Below the pieces are notes generated by a model that was not told where the DNA came from, made no database searches, and worked only from the letters and a program-made list of their open reading frames with translations. From NCBI GenBank assembly GCA_024704765.1, contig JAKMXF010000110.1, positions 777,186 through 841,185 on the forward strand: a stretch of 64,000 nucleotides of DNA, given 5' to 3'. Below, one piece after another: positions 52,264-63,527 of this stretch; the first letter of the stretch is position 1, and each line of letters opens with the position of its first letter. Made by a program: the position numbers and the translations under genes. Origin of the DNA: Oopsacas minuta. Lineage: Eukaryota; Porifera; Hexactinellida; Lyssacinosida; Leucopsacidae.

Positions 52264-54430
52264 ATGAGCTCAGATAATTCTGAGGGTCTGTACCAATCTA
52301 TAACTCCGGAAGCAGGGTCCCAGCGACCCTCCTGGGCAGTACCCTTGTCCAAGGAGGCCCTCTTTCGTATCCAACTGTCCCTCTCCTCACGACGGAGTAA
52401 TGTAATGGTGCTAGAGACAGTTTGTAGAATATTCATTGGATCTATCACACGTACTACAACCAGCATGAAGATACAGGTATTTAACACAAATAATATTTAT
52501 GAAGAATGTTATTATTTGTGTTTTTAGGATTTGGATCCCAATGATACAGATTGGACCTACCAGACTACAGGAGTACCAGGTCTCCTGGTGGAGTACAGAG
52601 ATATTGGAGAAATGAATATATTCTTCCTTAAGCTAGTTATTGTAGAGTTAGAGTCTGGTCTATGCACCTGGGAAGGAAAGTTTGGAGTATCTGCTAATTA
52701 TCAAGTGAGTATATTTGTTTACTTATTTGTTAGTGTTGTTATTGTGCTGTTTAGGTGATTGCAGAGGATTTTCACACCTTTTGGATGCCTGGTGTAGGAC
52801 AAGTAGGAATAGAATTCGGTGATGTTTCTGAGGGAGAGAGGATGAGAGTTTTATTGAGAGAATGGCTTGAGAAATTGAAATTATCTTTTTCGTAAGTTGT
52901 ATTGTTTGTTTGTTTGTTTATTTATTTGGTTGTTTAGTTATTTATTTGGTTGTTCATTTATTTGTTTATTTATTTGGTTGTTCATTTATTTGTTTATTTA
53001 TTTGTTTATTTATTTATTTGCTTAGACTGATAACACAACAAGAGAAAGAGGAATCACATAAGAAGAAATCTAAGAAGAAACCCTCAACAATATTGCGATC
53101 ACAATCACAGCCCAGAATTGACAAGAGACAAATATCAACACCTTGTAACTTCCTTCATGTGTCTGGTATTACAATGACTCGTACTGAAGAATGTGAAAAG
53201 GAATTGCAAGGTTAGTAACCTGGTTATCAAGCTTGCTATTTGGAATGTGTATGTAGAATCTCTTAATAGGAACTGTACGGAGATTCTTCCGAGGAGCTAT
53301 ATCTAGTCTCTCTCGTAATAACACTGTATCACCTGGTAGTAAGAGTAGGGGTACTTTCAAGGAACAGAGGAAGATACCCATGACATCGTCTTTAGGAGAT
53401 CTGTCCGGTAAGGATATTACTAAGCTATCATATCCTTTAGGAGGAGATTCTCCTGATCAGTTAATAAGCCGATGTGATTGTAAGTTATGTTTTTGTGTGT
53501 ATGTGTTGGTTTGTTTATGTTTGTGTTTTTGTTTATAGCTAGCCAATCTGGCAGAGAAAAGAAATACTTTTCTCTTCAAAGAAAGAAGAAACAGTCTTCA
53601 CCTGATGAATCAGAGACCAGTGAGTTTGCTAGAGACAACCAATCAAATTGCTCTCTTACTCCTAACTCCAGACGGAGAGGTTCTATACATTCCAGAGTGA
53701 TTACGTCAGAGGATTATTTCCCTGAACAGGTTAGCATAGATACCTCCTGACAACATTGGAATGTAGCTTTATACCATTATTATGTTACTTCTTTGTAGGA
53801 AACCCATCAGAGGAGTAGCACTATTAATACTGCAAATGAGAGGTCTAGATTTGATCAGAGGAAGTACAGTGCTCCTAATATCCGGTCACAAGTACCCTCT
53901 CAGTGGGACCCCCCTGAAATATTGAGACATCATTCACAGATTCCAAACATTCAATCAGGTAGTTAAGCAGATTATTATAATTATCATCCACGGTTTGTTA
54001 TATGATATTTGTAGATAATCAGAATCTTAATCCTCTCAATGATACCGACCAATCGTCAACCATAGGTCGATTCTCATCAGAGACACATCTTCCCTCTTAT
54101 CGGCCCCCTCCTCACCCCATACACCCCTCAGTAACACATCCTTACCATTCTAACCCAACTGCTCTCCGTAATGAGCCAAATACCCCTGTTCCTAACAATG
54201 TAACTATTCCGAGCATTTCAGCGAATCACGATTCAGAGATCTTTCTGCCCCCAATCCCCTTCTCCCTTCCCCCGGACTATCAGACTTACGCACCTCCTCA
54301 CACCTCCAATAATGTTCCTCTCAGACAGAAATCTTATAGCACTAGGAGATCAGAGAAGACGGACCAGAAACGATTGTCCAACTCGTACACATCATTCGGA
54401 CACGTGGTTACCTCTCAGGTGGATGTATAA
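52264..54430 (+). CDS. WASP-like WH1-CRIB protein lacking a VCA module
   Basis: Eight exons: 52264-52476, 52528-52704, 52755-52891, 53026-53210, 53270-53479, 53539-53729, 53799-53958 and 54015-54430; 562 residues. The WH1/EVH1 domain (about 45-175) follows the WASP pattern, with GVPGLLVEYRD, then GLCTWEGKFGV and DFHTFWMPGVGQVGIEFGD. A basic stretch (HKKKSKKKPST) precedes a CRIB-like motif ISTPCNFLHVSGI, which in WASP binds Cdc42/Rac-GTP. The rest is Ser/Pro-rich, with SYRPPPHPIHP, and ends SQVDV, a possible PDZ ligand. No WH2, central or acidic Arp2/3-activating segment is seen. Either VCA has been lost, or the last exon splices on to something unrecognised. Confidence 0.72.
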
Positions 54431-54614
54431 TGTAATTTGTTATTTAACGGTTTGTTTATAAGAATTCTGTTATAATTATTATTCTTTTCTGTCGCAGCTT
54501 TTATTTACTGTCACTTCTACTGTGAGGATTATATTTATATTTTCAGCTCTAATATTATCTCCGATTTTTTCCCTTATGAATAATCATGATGTCATGTGTG
54601 TTATACTAATTAGC

Positions 54615-57600
54615 ATGGACAGGACAGTACAAGACCTGTTCCTGCATTCTCCAGACATAGACCTGTCTCTTGTATCAGCTGAGAGACATGCCGACGCCTG
54701 TAAGAAGAGGTGTGAACAGCTGAAACACTGGCAGACATCTGAGCTATTCCTTACTCCCATGAGACCGCAGACTACTGACGCTAAGATTAGGTTTAATGCA
54801 TTTGAATGCTTTGTAGATGCTGTTAAGAAGCATGACGTAGATTATGTGTGGTCATTCATTCGGTCTGGACAGGATATTAACGGACCTATTGTAGACGGGC
54901 TAACCGCTATACATCAGGTAATTAGTACAGTAGTACTGTATTTCATGATTAAACCATGGATATGTATAGGCAGTTCTCTGCAGTGATTTAGAGATGATTA
55001 AGCTATTAGTAGAGAGTCATGCTAACGTTAATGTCAAGGATGTGTATGGATGGACTCCGTTACATGCTTCTGTATATACACAGGATCCTAATATAGTACA
55101 GTAAGTACATTCCATTTAGACTATCTTGTAACTAGGATAGTATTTATGAATGTTTAGATTTTTGATAGATAAAGGAGCTGATCCTCTATGTGTTAACATT
55201 GATCTGGAGTTCCCTGTTGATATCTGTGAACAATTATGGTCAGATGAAGATGTGTCATCCTCCGCTAGATTCAAACTTAAGGAAATTAAGAAAATACTTT
55301 TGGCTGCTATTGGAGGTTTGTTTGTTATTTGTTTGTGTATCTTCTTAATTATTTACTTGTTTTTATAGATAATGACGTAGACTTTGTGCGGGACAGAGAG
55401 CAGAGAGAAATGCTACAAGATGCTCAAGAGCTTCTGGATAATCCTGACCTAGCTATTCCTATCTGTTCAGATAGTAAGCATTATTATCCTATAGTATGTT
55501 ATTAAAATATTATGAATGCTATTTATAGATTCAACACCTCTTCATGTAGCAGCCAGCAAGGGATATTTAGAGGTGTTAAAGTATGTTACTAATCAGTTGA
55601 TATTTAAGATAAATACTTATATTCTAATTATAGACTTTTGGTGCAACATAGAGGATTAGACATAAATTCTAAAGACTCGGACGGATGGACACCTCTACAC
55701 GCAGCGCTATTCTTTGAGCAGGACAAAGCTGCTGAGATGTTAGTAATGTCTGGAGCTTCTCTCCTCCTGACAACCAATATGGTAATTAGTTATGCTATTA
55801 TAATATATTATTATTATTCATATTATTGTTTACTTGTTTAGAATGAAACTTTGGAAGATGTATGTTCTGATGAGATGTTAGATATGTTTGCCAGTTTAAA
55901 GACACAACAACCGAATGTTAGTGTTTGTTTATTTGTTTATTTGCTTGTTGTTTATGTTTGTTTGTTAGTATGGGTCAGGTCTGGGGAGCATTGGTAAGAG
56001 GAGACCTTCGTTTCCCCTTCGCGCCCTCCGTGCGGGCTCTATCGACCAGAAAGACAAAGATAACGAGAGACATATTATGGAACTCAGAAGTTCTGAGGAC
56101 TTAAGTCCTGATGATAGTCCTGAATTGCCTCGTAAGACATTAGAAGTACAGACACCCTCTGGGTACAAGGGGCACTCTCACACCTCTAAACTACCTACTC
56201 CTATCCCAGACACCTCCTTCTCTAACTCAGACCCTCACCTCCTGAAAACAGCTGACAGATTAGACCCCTCTGAGAAGTACTCACACTACGGACCCAAGTC
56301 TCTGGATGGTGCAGGAGGCAGACGGACCTCTCATCCCGTCCTTCCTGTCAAGGAGAAAGCTCCCGCCTTTGCTATTAGAGAATTGGGGAGTTCTAAATTA
56401 TCTCCCAAGTCCCTCTCCAGTCCTCTCTCAGTACCAACCAGGCGAGTGAGGTAATTTCTTTGTTGTTTAGTTATATTTTTATTTATTTGTTTACACTCAA
56501 AGGTCAGACATAGATCCCCGGTACCCAAAGCCAGCTGCTGACGTGACAAATGATAAATCTGTCCTCACGACCCCTAAGAGCTATTCAACCGCCAAACACC
56601 TCACTAAAGCACCATCTACCCCACAAACTGAGTCTAGTGTGTTCACAGATCTTCCGGGTTTATCAAGGTATAATCATTCGTATATATAATATAGCCTGTT
56701 AGTGATCAGCTGATTATATCTGTAGGAGTACAAGCAGTGAGATTACCCGCAGGACATGTAGTAGGAAGAGTCTAGACGGACGGAGGAAGACACAACCTGT
56801 TGATCAGGATAGTTTAACTAAAGCCATAGAAGATCTGAATAGCGACAAAGCAATGGAAGAGTCACATAGGCATGTAGGAGAGAATGGACACGAGGAATCA
56901 GCTGATGTTATAAGTCCCAACAAACAATCACAGGTAATTGACTACATTCCTAAACATACTCTCCGTTGTTAAGATTCTGAAGCCAATTTCACTATAGAAT
57001 GAATAGGAACTAATTATTCCTATTCATTATTAGAGCAGTAAATATAGGTTATAAGAGGTTGAGTTAATATATTTATTATATTGTTAATAGGCCAATCAGG
57101 ATACACCGAACAGTAAGACGGAGTCTCGTTTTAGAATATCAAAAACTCCATCTAAAGATACATTTGAATTCTCTGTTACAGACAGAAAACAATCTCACAC
57201 AGGAAATTCCCGCATATACTCAGACCTGAGTAGAACATCTTCACAGAACAGAGAGCAGAGACCCTGGCCTGTTAGCAATCGGGTGTCTGCTATTATAGGG
57301 AACTTTGAGAAGTCTGACAGACCTGCTCCTTCTTTACCAGCTGTTGGTTCCAGTTCAAGTTCTAGTGTCAGTGTAGACTCATTCTTAAAGGAAGATTCTG
57401 GTTAGTTATTTGTTTGTTTGTTTATTTGTATGTATATGTTTGTTGTTTAGTTGATAAGCCAGAACTCCGTGAGAAGGAGGTCGGTACTCAATTGTTAGAA
57501 GATAACACGTCATCCCCAGCTGTTCTCCGGAGAGATAGGACCAGTTCATCTAGCACTTCTCGTAAGGTAGCCAAACAGATAAGACGGAGTACTGGAATAT

Positions 57601-58519
57601 CACAAGATGACGTCATAGAGTTAATAGCTAGAGAATCCTTACAGGAAAATGAGGATAGTTATAATCATAATTCTCATTCGAATCAATCAGCTATTCCACA
57701 TTCCTTAACTAATGCTCATGCTCCTGTCACTATATCTACATACCAAACTAAACTAGACTCTAAAGAGAAACCGGATGTAAGTAACACCTCTATCCTACTC
57801 ACTGATTGGTTGATTATAGCTCTAATTTCTTTAGAATGAACACACAACAAACACAAACACAAACACAAACACCAACTCAAAGTAATTGAATAAATTTTAG
57901 AGATTATTCGTAATTTATTGATTTATTTGTTACAGATCAAATAGCAAGGAAGATAAATCAGCTGGTGACATTCCATTCCTTAAAAAGGTAACTACACAAA
58001 CTAATTCAATTAGTAATATGTTTTGGGAGGGAGTAATGTTGTTGTAAATATAATTTCTATTCTACTTTAGCTGTATGAACAAGATCAGATATTAATAAAA
58101 CGTCTCCAAGAGGAGGCAACCCAACTTAAGATTGAGAGAGAGATGGCTCTGTCAGACAGACATAAAATGGAGAAATCTGTATCTCAGCTAAACAGGAAAC
58201 TAGCAGACACCACACGAGCATATGAACAGGAGAAGAAAGTATGTAATTATATATCTGTTCTTATTTATTTGTTTATTATTTGTTGTGTGTTTGTGTAGGA
58301 ACGAACAAGACTAGACTTCAAGTTAAAGCAACTAGAAACATCAGAACAAGTATGTTTATGTTTATGTTTACGATTGTATTTATTCATAGAAATATTCTTT
58401 AATCATTTAATTTGTATTTTCAGAGAAACCATGTTTTGGAAGCAGAGAAACAGAGAACAGAAGACGAAAATAAAAAGTTGATAGAAGTTATAAAGAGTCT
58501 GACTGGTACGAGTTTTTAA
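54615..58519 (+). CDS. PPP1R12A: Myosin phosphatase targeting subunit (MYPT)
   Basis: Seventeen exons: 54615-54917, 54970-55100, 55158-55315, 55369-55473, 55529-55580, 55634-55781, 55842-55916, 55969-56450, 56503-56667, 56726-56933, 57091-57400, 57451-57776, 57835-57881, 57936-57987, 58071-58238, 58299-58349 and 58424-58519; 958 residues. KIRF is the PP1-binding RVxF motif, directly before ankyrin repeats (about 60-310; DGLTAIHQ, GWTPLHAS, STPLHVAASKGYLEVLK). A long Ser/Pro-rich linker carries RRSTGIS, the inhibitory Rho-kinase site of vertebrate MYPT1. A C-terminal coiled coil starts LYEQDQILIKRLQEE and ends EDENKKLIEVIKSL, much like MYPT1. The protein targets PP1c-delta to myosin II to relax actomyosin. 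The 57835-57881 micro-exon (Asn/Thr repeat) is inferred from phase. Confidence 0.92.
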
Positions 58520-58783
58520 ACTTGAAGTGAGAAATGCTGAAAAGTTAATTATCTTCCATCTCCAGGAAGTATTGGTGTCAGACACAAATGACATTTTAAT
58601 GGTTCCCACATTTCATTGTATCATTCAGACCCTGTGGGGGTCCTGACTTCATTAAGTTACTGTATTAACTCTTTTATACTTTATTGAATCTAAGTTATTA
58701 ATTATCTAATTATAACACAGAGTTACTATCTTGAAATGTATTAGCAACTAGACCACTTCCTAGTATCCATTTCTCAATAAGGA

Positions 58784-61700
58784 ATGCAGCCTGACACCTC
58801 TTCACAAGAACAATTACAGGTGAATGATTGTCTTCTTAGTTACCGGATATGTGTTATGCCATGTGTTTAGATATATACTAATTGGGCTAATTATTACCTG
58901 AGGAAGACCGGACACTCACCAACTGTTAAAAACCTGCAAACAGATCTGAAGGGAGGAGTTCTATTAGCCAGAATTATAGAAGCTGTTTGTTAGTTAATTA
59001 TTATTATTGTGTGTTCTGCCATCTTACTAGATTGTAGATTATTTCTTCTTTGTTTATAGTTGAATCTAACATTCCTGGTATAATATATGATCCCTCACAT
59101 CAAGCTCAAGAGGTTAATTATTGAACTTTTAGATTATTTCACACCTTTGTTGACTGTAAACTTTTACAATTCTATATTTGATAGTTGGATAATCTGTCAG
59201 CTTGTCTGGACTTTATACGGGACAGAGGTGTGACATTAGATGATGTCACCGACTCAGATATACACACGGGGAGTCTAGACGCTATATTTGCTCTATTCTA
59301 TGCTCTCTCAGTTCACAGACAGAAGATTAAAGGTATACAAATGCTATAGTATAGTTTAGAAACAAATAATGTTAGCTGTTAATTTGTTTTTGTAGCTGCA
59401 AGTATGAAACCACAAACATCTACACCTTTCCACTCAGCTGATACACAATTCCAGGAATCTCGCGCCACGCCACCCTCTGTCCCTCCCAAGAGCAAGAAAA
59501 TACCTAACAGTGAGTCAGATTCTGTAACCACCAGACTAGACATAAGGTAAAACTATAAGCTCTACAAATCTATTGGTTAACTTATTGGGCTATTTATAGA
59601 TCTTTTGGCTATAAGGAGTCTGTCAGGAAATCATCTTTGGAGGATTCTGAGAGTGCTCCTGTCAGTCGGGGAGGGTCCCTGGACAGGAAAGCCCTCCGAG
59701 AGGACCGATACGCCGGTAGAGTTGGGGACTCCTTCAGTGAGGAGCTACAGGGGCGGAGGAGGTACGGACTGAGCGGATCTCTGACCCCCCAAAATGACGG
59801 CAAGAAAAGTTCCAGCTGGTTGTCTGTCAGAGAGGCAGGCCGCTTGTCAGACAACAAGAGAGGTGAGATGTTATGTGAGGAGTATATCTTATTTGTTGTT
59901 TCAAATTTGTTTGTTTAGCCTCTAAGAATTTGAGTGTGAGAGAACTGGTAGCATTCCTGGAAAAAGGAGAAATTCCACCTGACTCTAATGGTTGTTATGA
60001 TCTTCAAAAATAATTCTACAGGTTTTATTTGTGTGTTTTAGAGGGAAAAAAGCTCCCAGCAGTTCCCCCTAAGCCTAGGCCCGGTCGTCTAGAGTCTGAA
60101 GATGAAATCTTTTCATTTCAACCTATCTCTGTACCAGATAGCGGGGCTATAGAGATGAGACATAGCTCCACACGAGAGGAATCCTCACAGGTTATATTAT
60201 GCATTTATTTAAAGTATTCCTATAATACTATATAGCTTACCGTCTGTTTGTATAGGTTGGATTGTTTTCCAGTAAATTCCTTCCTACCGATCCTGTCTGC
60301 CACGAGTATTCGCTACCTGCTACCCCGCCGCCGACCAGTAACACCTCTAATACAATGGACTTTACAGCTGTAAGATTTGTCACGTATTTTAGTTAATTTG
60401 TTTATTCTGAATTCTCCAGGCTGTTGCTCGCCCTGCTCTCGAATCCGCTCACAGAGACGGACCCCCCCTACCTCCCAGAAACCCGTCCATGCGTCCTGGG
60501 ACCTCGTACTCGATGCGGCGTGGAGAGAGCTTCCTTTCAGACGACAGGTTCACTACGGTCTCTCTCCTGACGGAACATGAACCCCCTGCTGAACCCGAGT
60601 CCATCCCGACCGTAACTCTAGGCCCCACTCATGTGACAACCTGTCTAGTTAATTCCGACAGACTCCCTTCTCCTAAAATGACTCAAACTGTATCCCTTAG
60701 TCCCCAGACCGGTACCACAGAGAGCGATCTGTCCAGTCCTGACCCTGTCCACGCCTTCCAGGCCTCTCCTCTTGTCCGAGGGATCTTAGAGCGGTCTCCG
60801 GAGGACAAACTCGACAGGAGCGGGAAGGGAGGATTAGTTGGTTGGGCTACTAAGTCTTTTAGGAAGATGAGTACTCCTAAACAGTCCAACAGGAAGAAAC
60901 TACCAATTCCAGACTCCCCGACATCTCCACACTTCAAATCTCATGGTCTTAAAAGGTAATCTATTTGTTTGTGTTTGTTGGATTGTTTGTTTACTTTATT
61001 TAATATTCAGAGCAAGCTCGGAATGGAACAACAGAACTCCAAAAAATAAAACTAACCCATCACAAGTGCAAGAAGAGGAAATGCGTCCCTCTACGATACA
61101 CCGGTCTGTCTCCATGTCTGAGAGTCTAGACCGCCGACCTAAGATCTTAGAGCTTGGTCCCTCCTCTTCCGACTACCGTCCTGCTCTCCCTGTCCGCCGC
61201 CCCGTTGGGGAGAAACCCCTCTCTCAGGAGATCCAAGAACTGCTCGAAGGGTTCGACATAACTCTATCTCCTCGTCCTGTGGTCCGGGACGGAGAATCTC
61301 CCAGCAATTTATACGCTAACCTTGGTGAAGACAGGAAAACCGAGCATCAGAGAGCTACCCCTGTTACTCTAGGTTAGTGCAAATTAACTATGTTTATTGA
61401 TTGGTTGTTTACAACTGTAATTCTGTAGACACAGTCAGTATTCCTGCTACTGTTGTATCGGATTACTCCGAGGAGCCAGCCAAGAGAGATGCTGTGTATA
61501 AGAGGTTACTATTTGCACAGGTTAGCTACTGTTATAATTATCTGTTATCTAGTCATTATATAGTCCCCTGTAGGATCAGCTAGCTCGACAGGGAGAGGAA
61601 TTACGAGAGCTGAGAGGAAGGATACAATTCATGGAACAGGCCCCTATCCTTGATCCCCTCACACCTGTATCCTCTGGACTACAGACGGACGGACAGAGCA

Positions 61701-63527
61701 GTGAGAAGAAGAAGCGGTCTAAACGTCGGTGGCTCTTGGGCAGGAAGGGACACAAGGGAGAGCTGGAGTTAGACGCAGATAGGTTTAGTATCCACAAAGA
61801 ATTAGAAAGATTACGTCATGAGAATTCTTATCTGCGGGAAGAAAACGCTCGTCTCAAAGGAGGGTATGTTCATAGAGAACGAGACACACCAAATGACATC
61901 ATGAGTCCGGTAGGGGAATCTGTAACCTCCAGCACTCCAACTGATGGTGGGTCTATGCAAATATGTCTCTTCGTTCTAACTAGGTATAGTTCTATTCAAT
62001 GAATATATTTACTGCATATTATCAAACCATTTGTGTTGTTAGGGATCATCACGATATGACTCAGGAGAGACTGATAGGAGCTGGCAAACTTGAACTAACA
62101 CCTAATCAGCTGACTTGGGAAAGGCTAGACAGAGAGGTGGTGTCAGGATTTATGTCTCACCTTAAATCTCTGGACAATAATTACCTGGGTCTAGAGGAGG
62201 ATGTGTTGTCCGCATATCTACTGGGCAAAATAAGGAGACAGCTGGGTGCCAGACAGATCGGATCAGAAGGACCTCTTGAGATTTTAAGGGAGATGCCTCG
62301 GCCTAATATCCTGATGGATTTACGCGCCCTTTCTCTCTCAAACCTATCTTACCAGCTATTGATTCCTCTCCGTATACTTCAGCAGTATGTAGACATTCTT
62401 TTGAGACAGAGACGTATCCTGGTTCTAGGACCCCCGGGGACTGGTAAGACACATCTGGTGGAGAGTTTGGGCCAATACGCGTGTCTTGTTTCTGCTCCAA
62501 GAGTGAGTCGCTCCGCATACAAACTATTCTCTGTTGGGAAGATGTCCTTACATAGCATAATGCAATCACTCAGTATGACACTCAAGCTAGAATCTGCTAA
62601 GGTATTTTATACTGCATTCCAATGCTACAGTATTGTATCCTATTAGAGGCAGATTACCTTCCAGCAACTGATAACAATTTTCTGTAGTAATTTAATTTAT
62701 TCTTTTTTAGGGGAAAGTATTCGTGTTTGACGGTGTGAAGAGTTCTGCCGATTTGGACAAGATTTGCAGCCTACTTCTCTCTGAGAAGTCCGACCCGCCC
62801 CATGCGCACTCTCCGTATATCCTCGCTACTCTTCGGTCTGACCAGACAGACGGCCTAAAGCCCGTATTACTACAGGTTAGTAGATATTGTATATTTATGT
62901 TATAGCTATTATATATTTCCTGTTTTAGCACGGATTATGGGTGGTGTCTTATTTGTGGCACAGAGAACCAGTGCTCGGTATTTTGGGTAGAATATTGAGA
63001 CAGAAACTCCTGCATTTACAACTGTCTTCTTCTGACAACTCAGCTTTATCTCAGCTCTCTGTAGAAATGGTTGATTGGCTTCCCGCTACTCTAGAGAAGA
63101 TCAACAACTTCATAGAATCTACGTATTCTTCTAGTGCAGTATTTGGTTAGATTTTGTTATTATAAATGTATAGAGACGTGTTTATAATATTTCACTGCCA
63201 AATTCTATTTCCCTTCTACTCATAGTGTGTATTATGCTACAGGAGCACAGCTACTTCATAAGTTTGTATCTTATCATTTACTTTATAGGTCCCGGGATAT
63301 TTTTGAAATGTCCGCTGGCTGGTTCCCCTCAACAAATTGAACTTTGGTTCTCTCAAACATTAGAAGAGTACATATTTCCATATTTGCGACAAATAGCTGG
63401 AAATTCTCTTAAACAGGACATATCTCTAACTGAGTTTATGCAACAAGTTCTCAGGACCTGTCCAATCAAATTCCTTTCAGAACAAAGTCACAAACTAGCG
63501 TCTTCAATTGTAGAATCTGAATTGTAA
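58784..63527 (+). CDS. NAV2: Neuron navigator (NAV/unc-53 family)
   Basis: Seventeen exons: 58784-58819, 58871-58988, 59060-59112, 59185-59332, 59396-59546, 59600-59862, 59919-59990, 60042-60190, 60256-60369, 60420-60955, 61011-61372, 61429-61520, 61574-61950, 62043-62601, 62711-62875, 62929-63145 and 63289-63527; about 1216 residues. An N-terminal calponin-homology domain (about 12-118; IYTNWANYYLRKTGH, DLKGGVLLARIIEA) makes it NAV2/3-like. A long Ser/Pro/Arg-rich middle with Pro motifs (KKLPAVPPKPRPGR) and a coiled coil (HKELERLRHENSYLREENAR) follow. The C-terminal AAA domain has Walker A GPPGTGKT and a degenerate Walker B (VFVFDGV), as in NAVs. NAVs track microtubule plus ends and steer cell migration. 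The exon 13 donor is ambiguous: phase demands a weak gtctat site rather than gtgggt four bases earlier. Confidence 0.88.

Noticed and set aside
62707-62931. Minus-strand frames antisense to the NAV AAA domain
   Set aside because: The plus strand carries the recognisable NAV exons; the antisense frames are short shadows.
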